Source: Hypoxylon rubiginosum (Eukaryota > Ascomycota > Sordariomycetes > Xylariales > Hypoxylaceae). Taken from it: DNA of 64,000 bases. The stretch spans positions 1,922,001-1,986,000 of the forward strand of contig CADCXA010000006.1 of the NCBI GenBank assembly GCA_902806565.1, written 5' to 3'. The position numbers and the translations under genes were made by a program. The notes beneath the pieces were generated by a model. That model made no database searches, had not been told where the DNA came from, and saw only the letters and a list, made by a program, of their open reading frames with translations. Below, piece after piece: positions 12,401 to 23,029 of this stretch (its first letter is position 1; each line of letters opens with the position of its first letter).

Positions 12401-12799
12401 GAGCTGTTCTGCGATGGGCACGGCGACCTCAGGCGGAGGATTCCTAGATACTACTAGAGTTGGCCTTGTCGTCGTAGACCCCGTCTTGTCTTCAGCAACT
12501 AATTCGATCGGGATCCCTACAACCTCGCCAGGAGGAACATCGTCATCGCTAGGCGTCCCGAACAGGCGACGTGAGGAGCTATCTATCGAGAGCCATTTAG
12601 GTGCATTTTCGAGGCGGTATGTGATATCAGAAGGAGAGAAGAAGGTTAGCGGGGAGAAGGTGAAGTCGAAGGCCTCTGATATTCGGGCTACGGGCGGCAG
12701 TTGTGAGTTGATCGGGAAGTAGTCGATCGGGGCAGCGCCTACGAGCGTTACCGCCGCCGCCGCACCGAATGCGAGAGCTCTTTTACATCTTTCCACCAT
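9497..12799 (-). CDS. AXL2: Axl2-type plasma-membrane protein with cadherin-like (dystroglycan-type) repeats
   Basis: Single-exon ORF of 1100 residues. Type I membrane layout: signal peptide at 1-22 (cleavage near GAAPI); a lumenal/extracellular part with repeated cadherin-like modules, each marked by a W-L-S-F/I-D core (PKWLSIDSS near 70, PSWISFNSE near 187, PSWLSFDNK near 290); a Ser/Thr/Pro stalk (about 428-445); one transmembrane helix at 454-476 followed by RRQRQ; and a cytoplasmic tail of about 620 residues rich in Ser and Pro. The tail has a short polyglutamine run and an acidic DEDEDED block near the end. In yeast Axl2 marks the axial bud site; in filamentous fungi the homologue works with septins in development. 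The ATG at 12799 is immediately followed by the signal peptide. Faces the Efm6 gene head-to-head. Confidence 0.85.
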   Translation of the reverse strand: MVERCKRALAFGAAAAVTLVGAAPIDYFPINSQLPPVARISEAFDFTFSPLTFFSPSDITYRLENAPKWLSIDSSSRRLFGTPSDDDVPPGEVVGIPIELVAEDKTGSTTTRPTLVVSRNPPPEVAVPIAEQLPKFGTYIAPSSLHLHPSKPFSFTFAEDTFKTANGNGGLNFYALTGDNTPLPSWISFNSEKLSFSGETPPFESLIQPPQTFTFQLVASDVVGFASVSASFSLVVGSHELTADPSVVKLNATPGKPLVYEDLPDVLKLDNKTVKTEDVTAISALDLPSWLSFDNKTWKLDGTPDSNAESTNITIAVIDKFTDTLNLTVSIKFGLFVSDLPDLNLVSGSDFSFDLKKYLSNASDIMVTVDDDPNAPWAEFNASSLILSGTVPKANSAKAESASHVAFKAASKHTSDTETKSMNIHVASTSPSPTISPTPSAEPKHANDEGPNKNLLWLLIIPIALTFIGIIALLFYIRRQRQHRAGVSIHKVSGPIPGSFVFNRPDSPGKGSGYAGRQMLDIGPPRLSNSSISAQNSGASAAVSNQQSSQATSSLVGNPAPHAMMAMYSAARSPEHSDIMETRSSWSAGQRNQLSPQGIGGTDEVSLLSDTSLGSGDAYIAEARAYSIIRTPQSEAFRGLQVPLNSEPFSIQNTPEIAYTMAEKYDSGSDNAVPPAVGYAVRPTPTQQQQQEQDSGLGIRGVGQRLSNLWKRQSGTPVPDESKRHSILSDATGQTTRTSILTSGISGVGEEEATTSTNLVARPTIIHIPSRPGEVRQMSRNSRLGDSSPLFSARSVTKSPQNFGLITRSPEPIINESPELPPTLEDPADPRESDSSWDRLARNSLGIAYKDLIITEPRKAAPGREPLAEMIYEDNWIKHEIDRDLLSPDQWLQPSNTSVNVNMVGIANTSPANTSSELPRLPPTSALATPKGGKAGFERRPSRNAGNILYHTPSISSRSDGSSSVRTQIAVGSENRALASATPSTENSWGPPNRPLPETPSSRGGRVPLADRPNGSSYYNYNPNYTNSNNSTSGAEGDPTPSKKSWKATRSMKSAKSLRSVWADEDEDEDDVWEDMRPPTTIVDDWDDGGDSDGSFAVYI

Positions 12800-14579
12800 C
12801 GTGATGTGTGACAGCTATTAGGGGTGCTGTCATGAGAGGAAAACGACTGCGCCGAGTAAGGCAGCGCCAGGTTTGCGAATGCTGATATCGCGGATCGAAG
12901 CAGATATTCTGGTATACGGTATTCTCGTAAGAGGCAGCAAGGGTATCGTGAAGAGAAGGAAAATAAGAGAATTGCGAAAGAAACAACATCGATGTCAGGC
13001 CATGGAAAGGCCCAGCATCGTTCTTCAGTGGACATGACGGGCAAGACTATCGCTCCCTTGCCACTGGCCTCGCCGCCCTGCCCTGCCCTGGAAGGCCGTC
13101 GCGGGACGGCAAACCAAACGCGTGAATTCGATAATGACGACGGGGGTTGGACAGTTTCACCGGCTTAATTGGTTTCATCGCGTGAAGTTTTTTTTTCCTT
13201 CGATAACGCGCTCGATGGCGGTATACGAGGCTGGTGGAATTTCGATGTCTTAGCCACGCGCCGCCGAACATCGATCTTCTGCGGCTGGAAGGGCGGAATC
13301 GCATTCCACAGCGGCCCGCACGACACACGCGCGGGCAAAATTAGAGAAGCACTGCCCCTTGGGAGGGTAAAATGGCACGGCTAGCCAATATTTCTATTCC
13401 GTTACGAGGTGAGCGAGCCAAGGATAGGAAGCAAAAGCGCATTATTTGCATTCGCATATTCGCATACGTCCAAGCTGTCCGGATTGATTCGGAGGTCCGT
13501 TACAGCTCCACATAGGACTTGGTTATCTATTTCTATTCTAGGATGTTTGCTTAATCTCGAAGGGCTTATAGATGCGATGGGGAAGATGGCAGAGAGGGAG
13601 GTAAGTATGAACACAGACACTGTGAGATGAATACATCCATCCCATGGTGATGCCTATGTCAGCATGATGTGTAGTATTCTCGTATCATCGAAAATAAGTT
13701 AGGACGTCCGAACTAAACCAACCCCAACGTCGTCATCCTGAACTACAGCCTTTGACATATCTAACATGCCTAGCCATCTTAGACACTTGGAAACTTGTAA
13801 GCAGAGAATGTACACATGGGGTTTCAAGTCCTGACTAATTAATAGACGCCTACTTTGGACATTAGGTAGTATGAAATCAAGTCTTCTTAGACACTTGTCT
13901 CTCCTTGTATCTTTCCTGGTGTTTGGCAAAGGGCAGAGTGCCTTTCTCTAACCTACAGAGTGGTCAACTTGTCAACTTACCTAAACTACAATTCCAACAC
14001 GAAGAATATCTTGGCTACGGCAAGCTGAGTCAAGCCCTAGCGATATTGCCAACTGCTCACGTATAATCATCTTCGTTCCCAGGTATCTATTCGCACCCAT
14101 GAGCCAAGAAGCACCTGTCACTTCTTCCCCGCAGTGGGCAGAATTGAATATCCCCCTTGCATGATAAAAACATAGAAACAAAACACCTGCATTTTCAATG
14201 ATGCTATCGTCAACATCCTAGCAGCTTACTAGTCAGCTCACTCATAGTAGTTAGCGGTTGTCAAAGTGCAGTAATTGCCTCAAAAGAAAGACCACTCGGC
14301 TTATGGGTCCTACACTCTAATTTATTCAATTACACAGAGTGGAGCCAAACCATATGATACTGCTTAGGGCGGTAAAGGGGCGTTGGGTCTAGATCCCAAT
14401 AGCCTGACTCGTGGGAAGGAGATGGACAACGCAAAGATTAGCAATCAGAAGAAAAAAAAAGGGTCGAAAGCAGAAGTTCTTCACTTAGGCCGGATTCTTC
14501 GAGGTTCATTCCAACTGCACTTCTCAGTCCAACTCGTTAGGAGGAGCCAGCCTAGCCGTCTATCAAAGTTCAGGAGATA
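12800..14579. other. Divergent spacer between AXL2-like and EFM6-like genes
   Basis: About 1.8 kb that must hold both promoters. GC-richer next to AXL2 (12.8-13.4 kb, with a CCCTG run near 13078) and AT-rich towards 14.4 kb. No gene seen. Confidence 0.5.
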
Positions 14580-15499
14580 ATGATACCGCTCGAGCGATCC
14601 CCGTCTCCCGAGTTCTCGCCGCTGGCAGTCGGCGAGGACCTAACGCCGCTACCGGCCTACAAGTCCGCCGGGACCGCCTCCGTCGACTTTTCCGGGCTCC
14701 TCTCCGCGCCTCTCAAGTTGCACGAGGACCTGTCGTCGGGCTGCGGGGGGCAGACGTGGCCGGCGGGTATGACGCTGGGTAAGCACATGCTTCGGTACCA
14801 CCGAGACGACCTGCGGAAATCGCGAATGTAAGGCCTCAAAAAAATAAAAAAAATAAAAGGCACCCTTGTCCTTTTCATCGTCGTGCGAGTCGCGACCCGA
14901 TCTCTGACAAGTCCCTACCTAGATTAGAGCTAGGGGCCGGAGGCGGTTTGGTGGGCTTGGCGGTTGCTAGAGGGTGTGCCGTCGAGAACCCGCTCTACAT
15001 CACGGACCAGTTGGAGATGCACTCCTTGATGGAACACAACATCAGCTTGAATCGTCTCGAAGGCAAGGCCAAGGCCGCGATATTAAACTGGTCAGTCCGT
15101 TCCTCATCCTCTCTCTCTCTCTCTCTTTACCCCCGCAGAGCAATGGGTATCATGACGAACACAGATCTACGCGCGTACGTGCAGCTATGGAGGTTAACAC
15201 AAGACCACAGGGGTGAACTTCTCCCGCAGGAGATCACATCGTTCAAGCCTGATGTCATACTCGCGGCTGACTGCGTCTACTTCGAGCCTGCCTTCCCGCT
15301 GCTCCTAGCCACGCTGTCAGACCTCCTGATCCTGTGCCCGTCGGCCACCGTCTACTTCTGCTTCAAGAAGAGGAGACGCGCCGACATGCAGTTCCTCAAG
15401 AAGGCGCAGAAGATGTTCAAGGTGACGGAGATACCAGATGAGGATCGTCCCGTCTTCAGCCGGCAGGGATTATTTCTGTACACCTTCCAGACGGCGTAA
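14580..15499 (+). CDS. EFM6: Protein-lysine N-methyltransferase, Efm6/METTL21 type (MTase family 16)
   Basis: Seven-beta-strand SAM-dependent methyltransferase; the yeast homologue modifies elongation factor eEF1A. Exons 14580-14827, 14923-15090, 15211-15499 give 234 residues. Family marks are SSGCGGQTWPAGM before the SAM site, motif I ILELGAGGGLVGLA formed across the first intron, and the family-16 D-x-x-Y motif in AADCVYFEP. The C-terminal part reads FCFKKRRRADMQFLKKA, which is typical of Efm6. Both introns are short (95 and 120 nt), and the second contains a run of CT dinucleotides. The length matches the family. The exact substrate lysine is inferred from homology only. Confidence 0.85.
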
Positions 15500-18044
15500 A
15501 TTGGTACCTATAGGTAGGTAGTTACCCGGTAGATCTACATAATTAACTTCATTCATAAGCGACCACGTATCAGAGTCAAGGCGTTTGCGCTTATTCGTGC
15601 ATGCTGGTTTCATATGAAGGCACCAGTGCAGGCAGTCAGTCGTGCAGACCGTGTTACATGAGTTTCTTCAAGTTATAGGTGAAGTGCCTAACAGACGGGA
15701 AGATGCAGGCCTGCAGCCTTCTTACGTGTATTAGTCTTTGCCTTGAGAGTGAATTGCTAGTGTTACTACCTAGGGGTATGTATCACTATCACTACCTAAG
15801 GCACCCTATGGTAGGGCGACCTAATGAATCGAGAGCTATGCATGGCTTCTGATTCGTGGCAGAAGTGTGATTCGCATTGGCTTTAATATTCCTTGGACGA
15901 TATCTAGAAGTTTCAGATCATGATGCTCGAGTCATATCGTTGAGAATAATTATCTGACACGAAGTGATCATGAAGACTTATCTACTTGTAATCGTGATGT
16001 CACAGCGAAATAGTGTTGATGGCTTATGCTGCAATGTCTAAATGGCCGTCGTGCTGCCAGATCTATATGGGCATGATGCTGGTCAGGGGCGAAACAGATG
16101 GCGAGAACGTGTCAAGAAATCAGACGAACGATCCAGTAAATGTGTTGCGCTAGATTGCTAGTAGGAGATCGAGGTTGGAGTTTTCCAAGGTTGATGCCGT
16201 ACGCTGGTGTCATCCGGGAAGAAAAAAACTCAAGGCTGATCCCGCAACTCAAAACTTGTACTGCTCTCCACGTTTTCGTTGATAGTCAAAGCTCGAGAAA
16301 CAAAGCACGACTGCTCTCATATCCGATTACTCAGAGGATTAGTCTGTGTCACAACAAGTACATATTCTTTTGAAACAAAATAACCGGATAGCTTCATCTC
16401 GCCGAATAGAAGCCACGGCGGCGGGGGATAGATTGCTGACACATCCGATGCAAGCCACCGAAGATTGGCACCAATAACGGTGACAAGGGAGAGAAATGCC
16501 GGCATTCGGATGGCTACAGCATGAGAAGATGAGAAGATTCATGACTAGAAAGCGGTGAAACTCCTACGTATGTCCCGTGACTACCTAGCCGGACGAGAGG
16601 TTGGTCTTCTAAAGCCGATGAGAAAGAATCCGGATGCTGTTGGTGTCGCTCGGCAGCACTGACTCCTCCCTTACCAAGTGCGATCGCGATTCTTAAGACC
16701 TTAGACTACCCAAGGTGCATGATGCACCTAAGCATCGGACCGAGTCCCCTCGCGGGAACGGCGGGCATAAGCCGGTGTCGACGCTACGTGCTTGGGGGGC
16801 TTGCTCCACTCACCCGACGTGGAAAACAAAGAGATACCGTTAGCTAATAGATATTGCGTTCGGCGAGGGGCCGGGGCGGAGAAGTTGTCTAGAAGCCTAC
16901 GTTGTGGATAGTTGAAAGAGACGGGCTCAAAAGGCTTCAGCCCTTCTGAACGCGCAACGTGGTCCAATGTGGAGATTGTCTGGAGACCTGTTGGGAGACC
17001 TTTGAAAGAAACTCAACAACTGGCACAAGTAACACAAGTAGCGCCTGCAGCAGTCTCGCAGAAAAAGAACAGTTCGGGACTGGTTTAGGCTGGCTTGGGC
17101 TTGGAAGAGTTGGCCAGAAGCGATGGCTAGAAGCGATGGCTTGAAAAAGCGATGAAAGGGAGACTCGAGTGATCGTCCAAAGGACGGTCCTTAGCGCTAA
17201 TTGAGCTAGCCGAGCTAGTGTCTTTTGAAGTCCGATTAATTCAGGGGTTACAATCGCCTCATTGGCCTGTTGACTGACGGCATCCCATCGTACCTTGCAT
17301 GAATGGTAAGGTACCATTCAGGTACGTCCAGTCCTCAGTCCCCAGCCTTAAGCTGATGGTGCTGACAACCCATCAGCCACGTTTAGCTCCCTCTCCATCT
17401 ACTCTCCATCTTTCTCCTCCTTCCGTGAGGGCTGATTGGATTGAATGTTCCAACCCGAGAGAGGGGATCTAGGAAACCCCCAGTTGCGGGTTGTTTCAAC
17501 TCATCCCGACCAATCACCCTTAAGTCAGCCAGATCCAGCAGGTACAATTAATGTACATGATTCAGGAAACACGACGGCGCCTAATCCCAATTCTGCTTAG
17601 ATCTTCTTTGTTCCTCCTTGTTTTTCTCCTTTACCCCTGTCCTGTCCTGCCCGTCCCTGCGGCCTCCACGAGAGGTTTTCTTTTCCCATGTCGAATAAAT
17701 AACCCCTGAACATTCCTTTCCTCTTCAGCTTCCACTCTCTCTAACATCTTGTGCTTTTCCACGACAACCAAATCGTACATTCTTTTCCTCTAGGAGCAGT
17801 GCTCTCTGACTGTATACATTCATTCTTCGGTACAGCTGCTGCCCTAACACTCATTCTTGAAGGAAGAGAAATTGGAATTGTTACTACCAGTCATTACTAC
17901 AAGCAAAAGAGTTCAACAAGACGTTCTTTGTTGTATATCCTTTACAACACTTTTGAAGATATCTATCCTGGCTGGATCCTTGATTCGCACTCGATTCTGT
18001 CATTTTCCAATCATTCAAGCACAAGCACAAGAGTATCATACATC
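15500..18044. other. Intergenic and long 5' leader of the RlpA-like gene
   Basis: 15.5-17.4 kb shows no supportable gene; an open frame at 16937-17317 (minus) lacks any recognisable feature. From about 17.35 kb the top strand is pyrimidine-rich, with a TATA-like AATAAATAA at 17694-17702. This suggests a strong promoter and a roughly 300-nt leader for the secreted protein that starts at 18045. Confidence 0.45.
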
Positions 18045-18950
18045 ATGAAGTCCGCAACCATCGCCGCCGCCCTTCTGGCCTCATTCGCCGTGGCTCAGCC
18101 TCACGGCCACAAGCGTCACCACCATGAGAAGCGCGACCTCGTCACCGAATGGGAAACTGTCTGGGAGACGGCCACCGTCGTAATTGACGACGACTCCACA
18201 CAGACTATCGGTCCTTCGCCCAAGGAGACCAGCTCCGGCTCCCCGGGACAGTTTTTCCAGCCGGATGCCCCCAGCTCTAGCAGCATTGCCTCCTCCGTGG
18301 TAGAGACTCCGGTGGTAGAGACTCCCGTAGTAGAGACCCCCGAGGTCGCTACCGCCGAGGCTGTGCCGCAGACGTACCAGACCACGCCAACCACTACTGT
18401 CAGCCTCGCCCAAGCTACTACCTACTCTGCCTCGTCTTCCCCGACAACTCTGGCCACCACCACGACCCAGGCGGCGCCTGCTCCGCCAACTACCACGGCA
18501 GAAGCCGTCACGCCCACAACTACCACATACGCCGCTGCGTCCCCGCCGGCGTCCAGCACCGGCTCGTCCAGCGGCAGCACGGGCAGCGACGGGATCCCGT
18601 ACAGCCAGGAGTTCTCGGGCGAGATCACGTACTACAACGCGGCGCTGGGCGCGTGCGGCTACGAGGACTCGGGCAAGGACGACTCGGAGAACATCGTGGC
18701 CATCCCCAAGGACTTCTGGGACAACATCAGCTCGGCCACGTCGTACGGCCTCGACCAGCCCGCCCACCCCCTCTGCGACAAGACCATCACCATCACCGCC
18801 CCCGACGGCACCACCGCCAAGGCCACCATCCGCGACCGCTGCGTCGGCTGCGTCGGCCACGCCATCGACGTCACCCCCAAGGCCTTCACCGACCTGTTCG
18901 GCTCCCTCGAGGGCGGCCGCCTCGACTGCTCCTGGGAGATCGACGGGTAA
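18045..18950 (+). CDS. Secreted RlpA-like double-psi beta-barrel (expansin/barwin-like) protein
   Basis: Intronless, 301 residues from the ATG at 18045. The frame is open further upstream, but only this Met gives a signal peptide (cleavage near FAVAQP). It is followed by dibasic KR sites (HKRHHHEKRD) suited to Kex2 cleavage. Then comes a Ser/Thr/Pro-rich low-complexity linker (about 45-185) with a tandem VVETP repeat. The C-terminal 110 residues form the RlpA-like DPBB domain: GEITYYNAALGACGY, the Cys pair in DRCVGC and the conserved Asp in GHAIDVTPKAF. Such proteins are extracellular or wall-bound and are reported to loosen walls or inhibit proteases; no catalytic activity is claimed. The gene is GC3-rich and its promoter looks strong. 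Confidence 0.88.
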   Translation: MKSATIAAALLASFAVAQPHGHKRHHHEKRDLVTEWETVWETATVVIDDDSTQTIGPSPKETSSGSPGQFFQPDAPSSSSIASSVVETPVVETPVVETPEVATAEAVPQTYQTTPTTTVSLAQATTYSASSSPTTLATTTTQAAPAPPTTTAEAVTPTTTTYAAASPPASSTGSSSGSTGSDGIPYSQEFSGEITYYNAALGACGYEDSGKDDSENIVAIPKDFWDNISSATSYGLDQPAHPLCDKTITITAPDGTTAKATIRDRCVGCVGHAIDVTPKAFTDLFGSLEGGRLDCSWEIDG

Positions 18951-20322
18951 AAGGGTAACCCACGTCCTTAACAATTGGTACTCTTTTGAACCAATTGACG
19001 ATAAACGGGCTTGTTTCAGCAGGACCCTTGATGATGACATATTTTTCTCTTCTTGAATTATTTATCCAGCACCGGGGAAAAAATGCTTTTGGCACGGGCG
19101 ATATATACCAAACAAAGGGAAAAGGGTTCACAAAAAGAAACGGTTGGCGCATTGGACGTATATCCAACCCCAGAACCGGGTTTTTTCGGTTCGGTTGGCG
19201 CAAGTTCCCGGGGAATGAAATATGTATTATGACTTCGAGGAGTCATGAAACATATATGTGCCTTGGTTTTTTTTATTTATATTCGGCTCGGCTTTTTTAG
19301 GGAGCGGAACATAGACTTCGATTCTTGTCCATAGTTACTACAATTCTCTGGTTAGACCACGATCTAACGGTTCAGAAATGAAAAAAAGGGCTTCTAACAA
19401 TACATTATGGCCCTTCGTGCTCCCATATATGTGCTTGTCTGCGTCGCTGATTGATGTCTACGCTGACAGAGCGGTCTTGTGTCCTGACTATTGATGCTCA
19501 TCACACATTTCAACACCAATTCCACTACTGTAAAAAACAGGCCCAATGTATGCGACAGGATGCATGTGTTGGTGCAAGCTGGTCAAACTTCTCATCGTTA
19601 CTTGTTTGATAATTACCTAAGCATGACAATAGATGAAGGTAATTTGTGTATCCCTAGGTCCCTCCGTCTCTCCCTTTCACCCTTCGTCATTTAAACTAAG
19701 TTGCTAGGTCCCCGTTCTGCGCCAATGAATTAATTACATGGCTTATAAATTTCTGTCCATACCTACCTCCTACCTTCTAGGTAAAGTGGCTTAGATATTA
19801 CCCTCAACACCGTTGAATAATTCTAGAACGGCTCACAAGGGGAGGAAGATCACAAGAAGCTACCTAGGTAGGTAGTCATACTTGGAGGCTTCAGAAGCAG
19901 AGTTCATTACAGGCACCTAACTTAACCTATCTTACATCTGCCTGTTTGAGGGGAGTCGATTGCCTGAAATCCAGCACCCTAAAGTAAGAGGGTCATTATG
20001 TCTTCGGTACATTTGGTACTTCTTCTGAAGCAGGGCCATAGCCTAATCCTGTGCCCAGGTATCCGGTAGCTTGTACAGTGTTCTAACATCCTTATTTCCG
20101 CCCCCGCAGGCCGCATCACACAACCTCCTCTCGCGCTTCAGGCGCCTTATCTTGCCTTATGAGATATGATTGCCGGTTTCTGGATGATTTGGAGTCTGTC
20201 TCGTTTAGGCGTATTCGGCTCTGCTTTTGCTTCTGCCTTGGGCTATGCTTGCGTTTATGTTTACGGCTACGCTTTTGCTGGTGTTTTGGGCGGGTAGGGA
20301 CTGACCCGGCCTCCTTTTGAGT
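18951..20322. other. Intergenic
   Basis: AT-rich with one TACCTAGGTAGGTA copy at 19861-19874. No gene signal. Confidence 0.5.
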
Positions 20323-21410
20323 CTAGATCATCATGGCTACTTTTCCCCAGGTGTCCACATCATGCTGTGCTACCGCCTGCTTGTTGTCGCGGACCGACCG
20401 GACCACGGCTGAGACACCGGGGCCATCGGCGTAGCTCTGCAACAGGCACCGAGGAGAATGGTCTGGGTTGTGGCAGAGCTTAGGGACCCGATGCCGAGCG
20501 CCGGCTTGAAGAATCAAGCAGTCGATCTCGCGGCGGTCTGCGCAGCGCGCCAAGTTGCTACGTGACGGCAGGGAATCTAAGTTCCAACCATAGTCAGCTT
20601 TATCATTCATCGCTCGATGAGCTAGTTTAATACGTGTGATGGCCTGTATCTAGTTGCGGGCCAGCGATTAAGATAGGGGAGATAAAAAGGGTCTCAAGAA
20701 ATAGTATAAGGAAAGCATACCTCCTATTAAAAAAGTATTCATCCTCTTTCGTTTTGCTGATCGAGCTGAGGCAAGACGAACCTCTGAAGTGCTCAACGTT
20801 CAGGGGTGGAATGACAACCCTCAGCGAATGCATTGTCAGATTTGAGGGACGGCCTGGGTTTGGGTGGTCCGACTCCAGAACGACGCACAGGATATTACGA
20901 TGTGTTGCCTGGTGACAAATGCGCAAGGTGAGAAGGATTAACCTCGTCGACATGCTGTTTCATCATGTCCTTATCCTGCCTAGGCGCTTCTAAGAACACG
21001 TTCACGTCCGACGAATCGAAGTTGTCGCCCTAGCAGACGAGTATCCGTTCAACTGTCTCGATTGGGACCGTTTCTTTAATTTTGGCCTTCTCGAGTTTGC
21101 TGAATCGCATAGTGGAAGAAGATTGGACGGCGATACCTTACGCAGCCCACGGGGATCGTCGAGACTGAATGCATGTCCTTCAACTCTTTCCAATCTTCTC
21201 GATGCTTCTCTGGGAGGCTAAGATACCATGTTCTGGCATCTCCACGCAATCCACGACTGAAATGTGCCGAGTATTGTTGGATTCGGGATTCTTCAGTAGT
21301 AAAGTAATGTTGACGAAGTTGTCCGTAACGAAGAATTCGATATCTCGAATGTACTCTTTCGGAGATTCACCAGACACTCCAGTACGGCTTCTAGTCGCTT
21401 AGGTCGCTTT
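20323..21410 (-). pseudogene. Decayed coding locus, family not recognised
   Basis: Several coding-like stretches lie on the minus strand, in order but in different frames: 21377-21180 (KEYIRDIEFFVTDNFVNI and onward), then 21193-21125 (VEGHAFSLDDPRGL), then about 21085-20940 (IKETVPIETVERILVC, stop, GDNFDSSDVNVFLEAP), then 20930-20745 and 20610-20323 (CADRREIDCLILQAG). Between the third and fourth words a TAG interrupts an otherwise continuous frame, and no GT..AG pair I tried joins the second and third in phase. I read this as a gene broken by frameshifts and a stop. I do not recognise the protein. A real multi-intron gene cannot be excluded without transcript data. Confidence 0.35.
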
Positions 21411-23029
21411 GTTCATACGACGTCCTTGAAAGCCATAGTCGTGGGTTAAGGCGGTTGGTAACCGTACGGAGTGTACATTTGCTGCCAAGCGTGGTGTCCA
21501 TATGGCAGGCAGTTTGCCTAGTGATAGCCAGTGGAACGGAATGTTGGAGGCTCGTCTAGCTTTACGCCAGCCCTGTCACTTTCTGACCTCTGTGTGTGCA
21601 TGTGACCTGTGGTTGCCGAGGGATGGGCGAGTGATAATCATGTCGGGACTGTAGGCAGAGTACCTAGGTAGGTACACTCGTGCAGGGGAACGGAGACATA
21701 TGCAGCCTTCTCTGTCACTCCGCTGGTACAGAATAGGAACAGGTGTGTGTATCGTCAGCCGAGACACCTTCCGGGGTGGTGGAATGTTTCTTGTCGCCTA
21801 GGATCCCGTCTATTCTCTCTATTACTCGCTGAGGACGCCAGTCTCTAACAGGGGCAGCTCGCTAGACATATCGTTAAAGGCGTGACACTGCTTGAAGTAG
21901 GTGTCAGCAAGCTAGTGTTAATATTCGGAAAATCAATTGCTGCTATGGTGGTGACGTACCTTGAGAACAAGTGGTTGGCTCCATCGCCGTAAGATCTGTT
22001 GCCATAGGGACTAGCAGCTAGGCCACGACGACCATGCCACTTTAGTATCGTCCAATTGGGTTCTCTGAGACACCCGGTGTCGTATTAGGTTTCTTCAAAT
22101 TTAGTTCGTAGAAGTAGAAAGTGCAGAAGTATTCAAGGGTTCATGAAGATATGCAAACTTGTAGGTGCATCAGGTATAAGGCTGCCAACAGCCCTGAAAT
22201 GCGGCAACAATGTGCTCAACATCTCAGTACAGATGGGGAGAAACCAAGAGGTTGTGGTTGAGAAAGAGAAGAAGTGTGAAAAGAAAAGAAAAGAATGTGG
22301 AGTTGCTGTTGTTACAAAGGAGGTAGGTGAGTTTCTCAGACTTTCAAACTTGGGACTCCTTCCTTCTAGAGAAAGACTTGCTTCGTCAGTGCACATCCAC
22401 TTGCCTTGAGCAAGTTTACTCGGGAAATTGTTGGTCAGTCATTAACTTACCCAACCTTAAGTGTATATAGTTAGCCCGTACTTTCCGCAATGTTTCGATT
22501 CTACCTCGTAATGCTCGGATCTAGCAGTTCTATCTTGGAATTAGGGGAAAGTGTATTGTTATTCTTAGTTCGTCGTCTCTATGCGCAACTACCTAGACTC
22601 TTAATCGTATTAGTTCTGATCCTACTTCTATAGACTCTAGCAGGTTAAGTTACGTCCCTCATATGTTGAAATAAGCGGGCGTATAGTCTTGAAGTTACCT
22701 AAGGTATTGATATGACTATCTCCTAAACTACCTAGGGTTCTTACTACCGCTCCGAATCTATTACTCCATCATTGAGCCTACCTAGGTAGGCTCATACAAA
22801 TGCTCATGATCATGACAGCGTCAATTTCCACCTTCGTCTCTGCGTGCTGGGCTAATAAGAACCTGAACCTAATACCCTATCCGCCATTCCTCCTCTGGGG
22901 TATTCGTGTAAACTTTAGGAACCGTCACCCGTCCGTCTATAATAATATTTAGCCCCTCCCAAAAACATCACAAATTTAATAGAATCCACACCCCGTGCCT
23001 AATAACTAGAGAGCACGAAGTCAAAAGGG
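21411..23029. other. Intergenic
   Basis: Contains two dispersed palindromes: TACCTAGGTAGGTA at 21661-21674 and the perfect 16-bp GCCTACCTAGGTAGGC at 22776-22791. An ATG-started frame at 22143-22409 (plus, 88 codons) is Lys-rich and unrecognised, and is not called. Confidence 0.45.

Noticed and set aside
16937..17317. 126-codon frame on the minus strand
   Set aside because: No ATG context support, domain or signal; hydrophobic pieces look accidental.
18081..19040. Long open frame antisense to the RlpA-like gene
   Set aside because: It mirrors the GC3-rich codons of the real gene. The composition is low-complexity Gly/Arg/Val with no family.
22143..22409. 88-codon ATG-started frame, Lys/Glu-rich
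   Set aside because: Purine-rich tract effect; no family and no conserved features visible.
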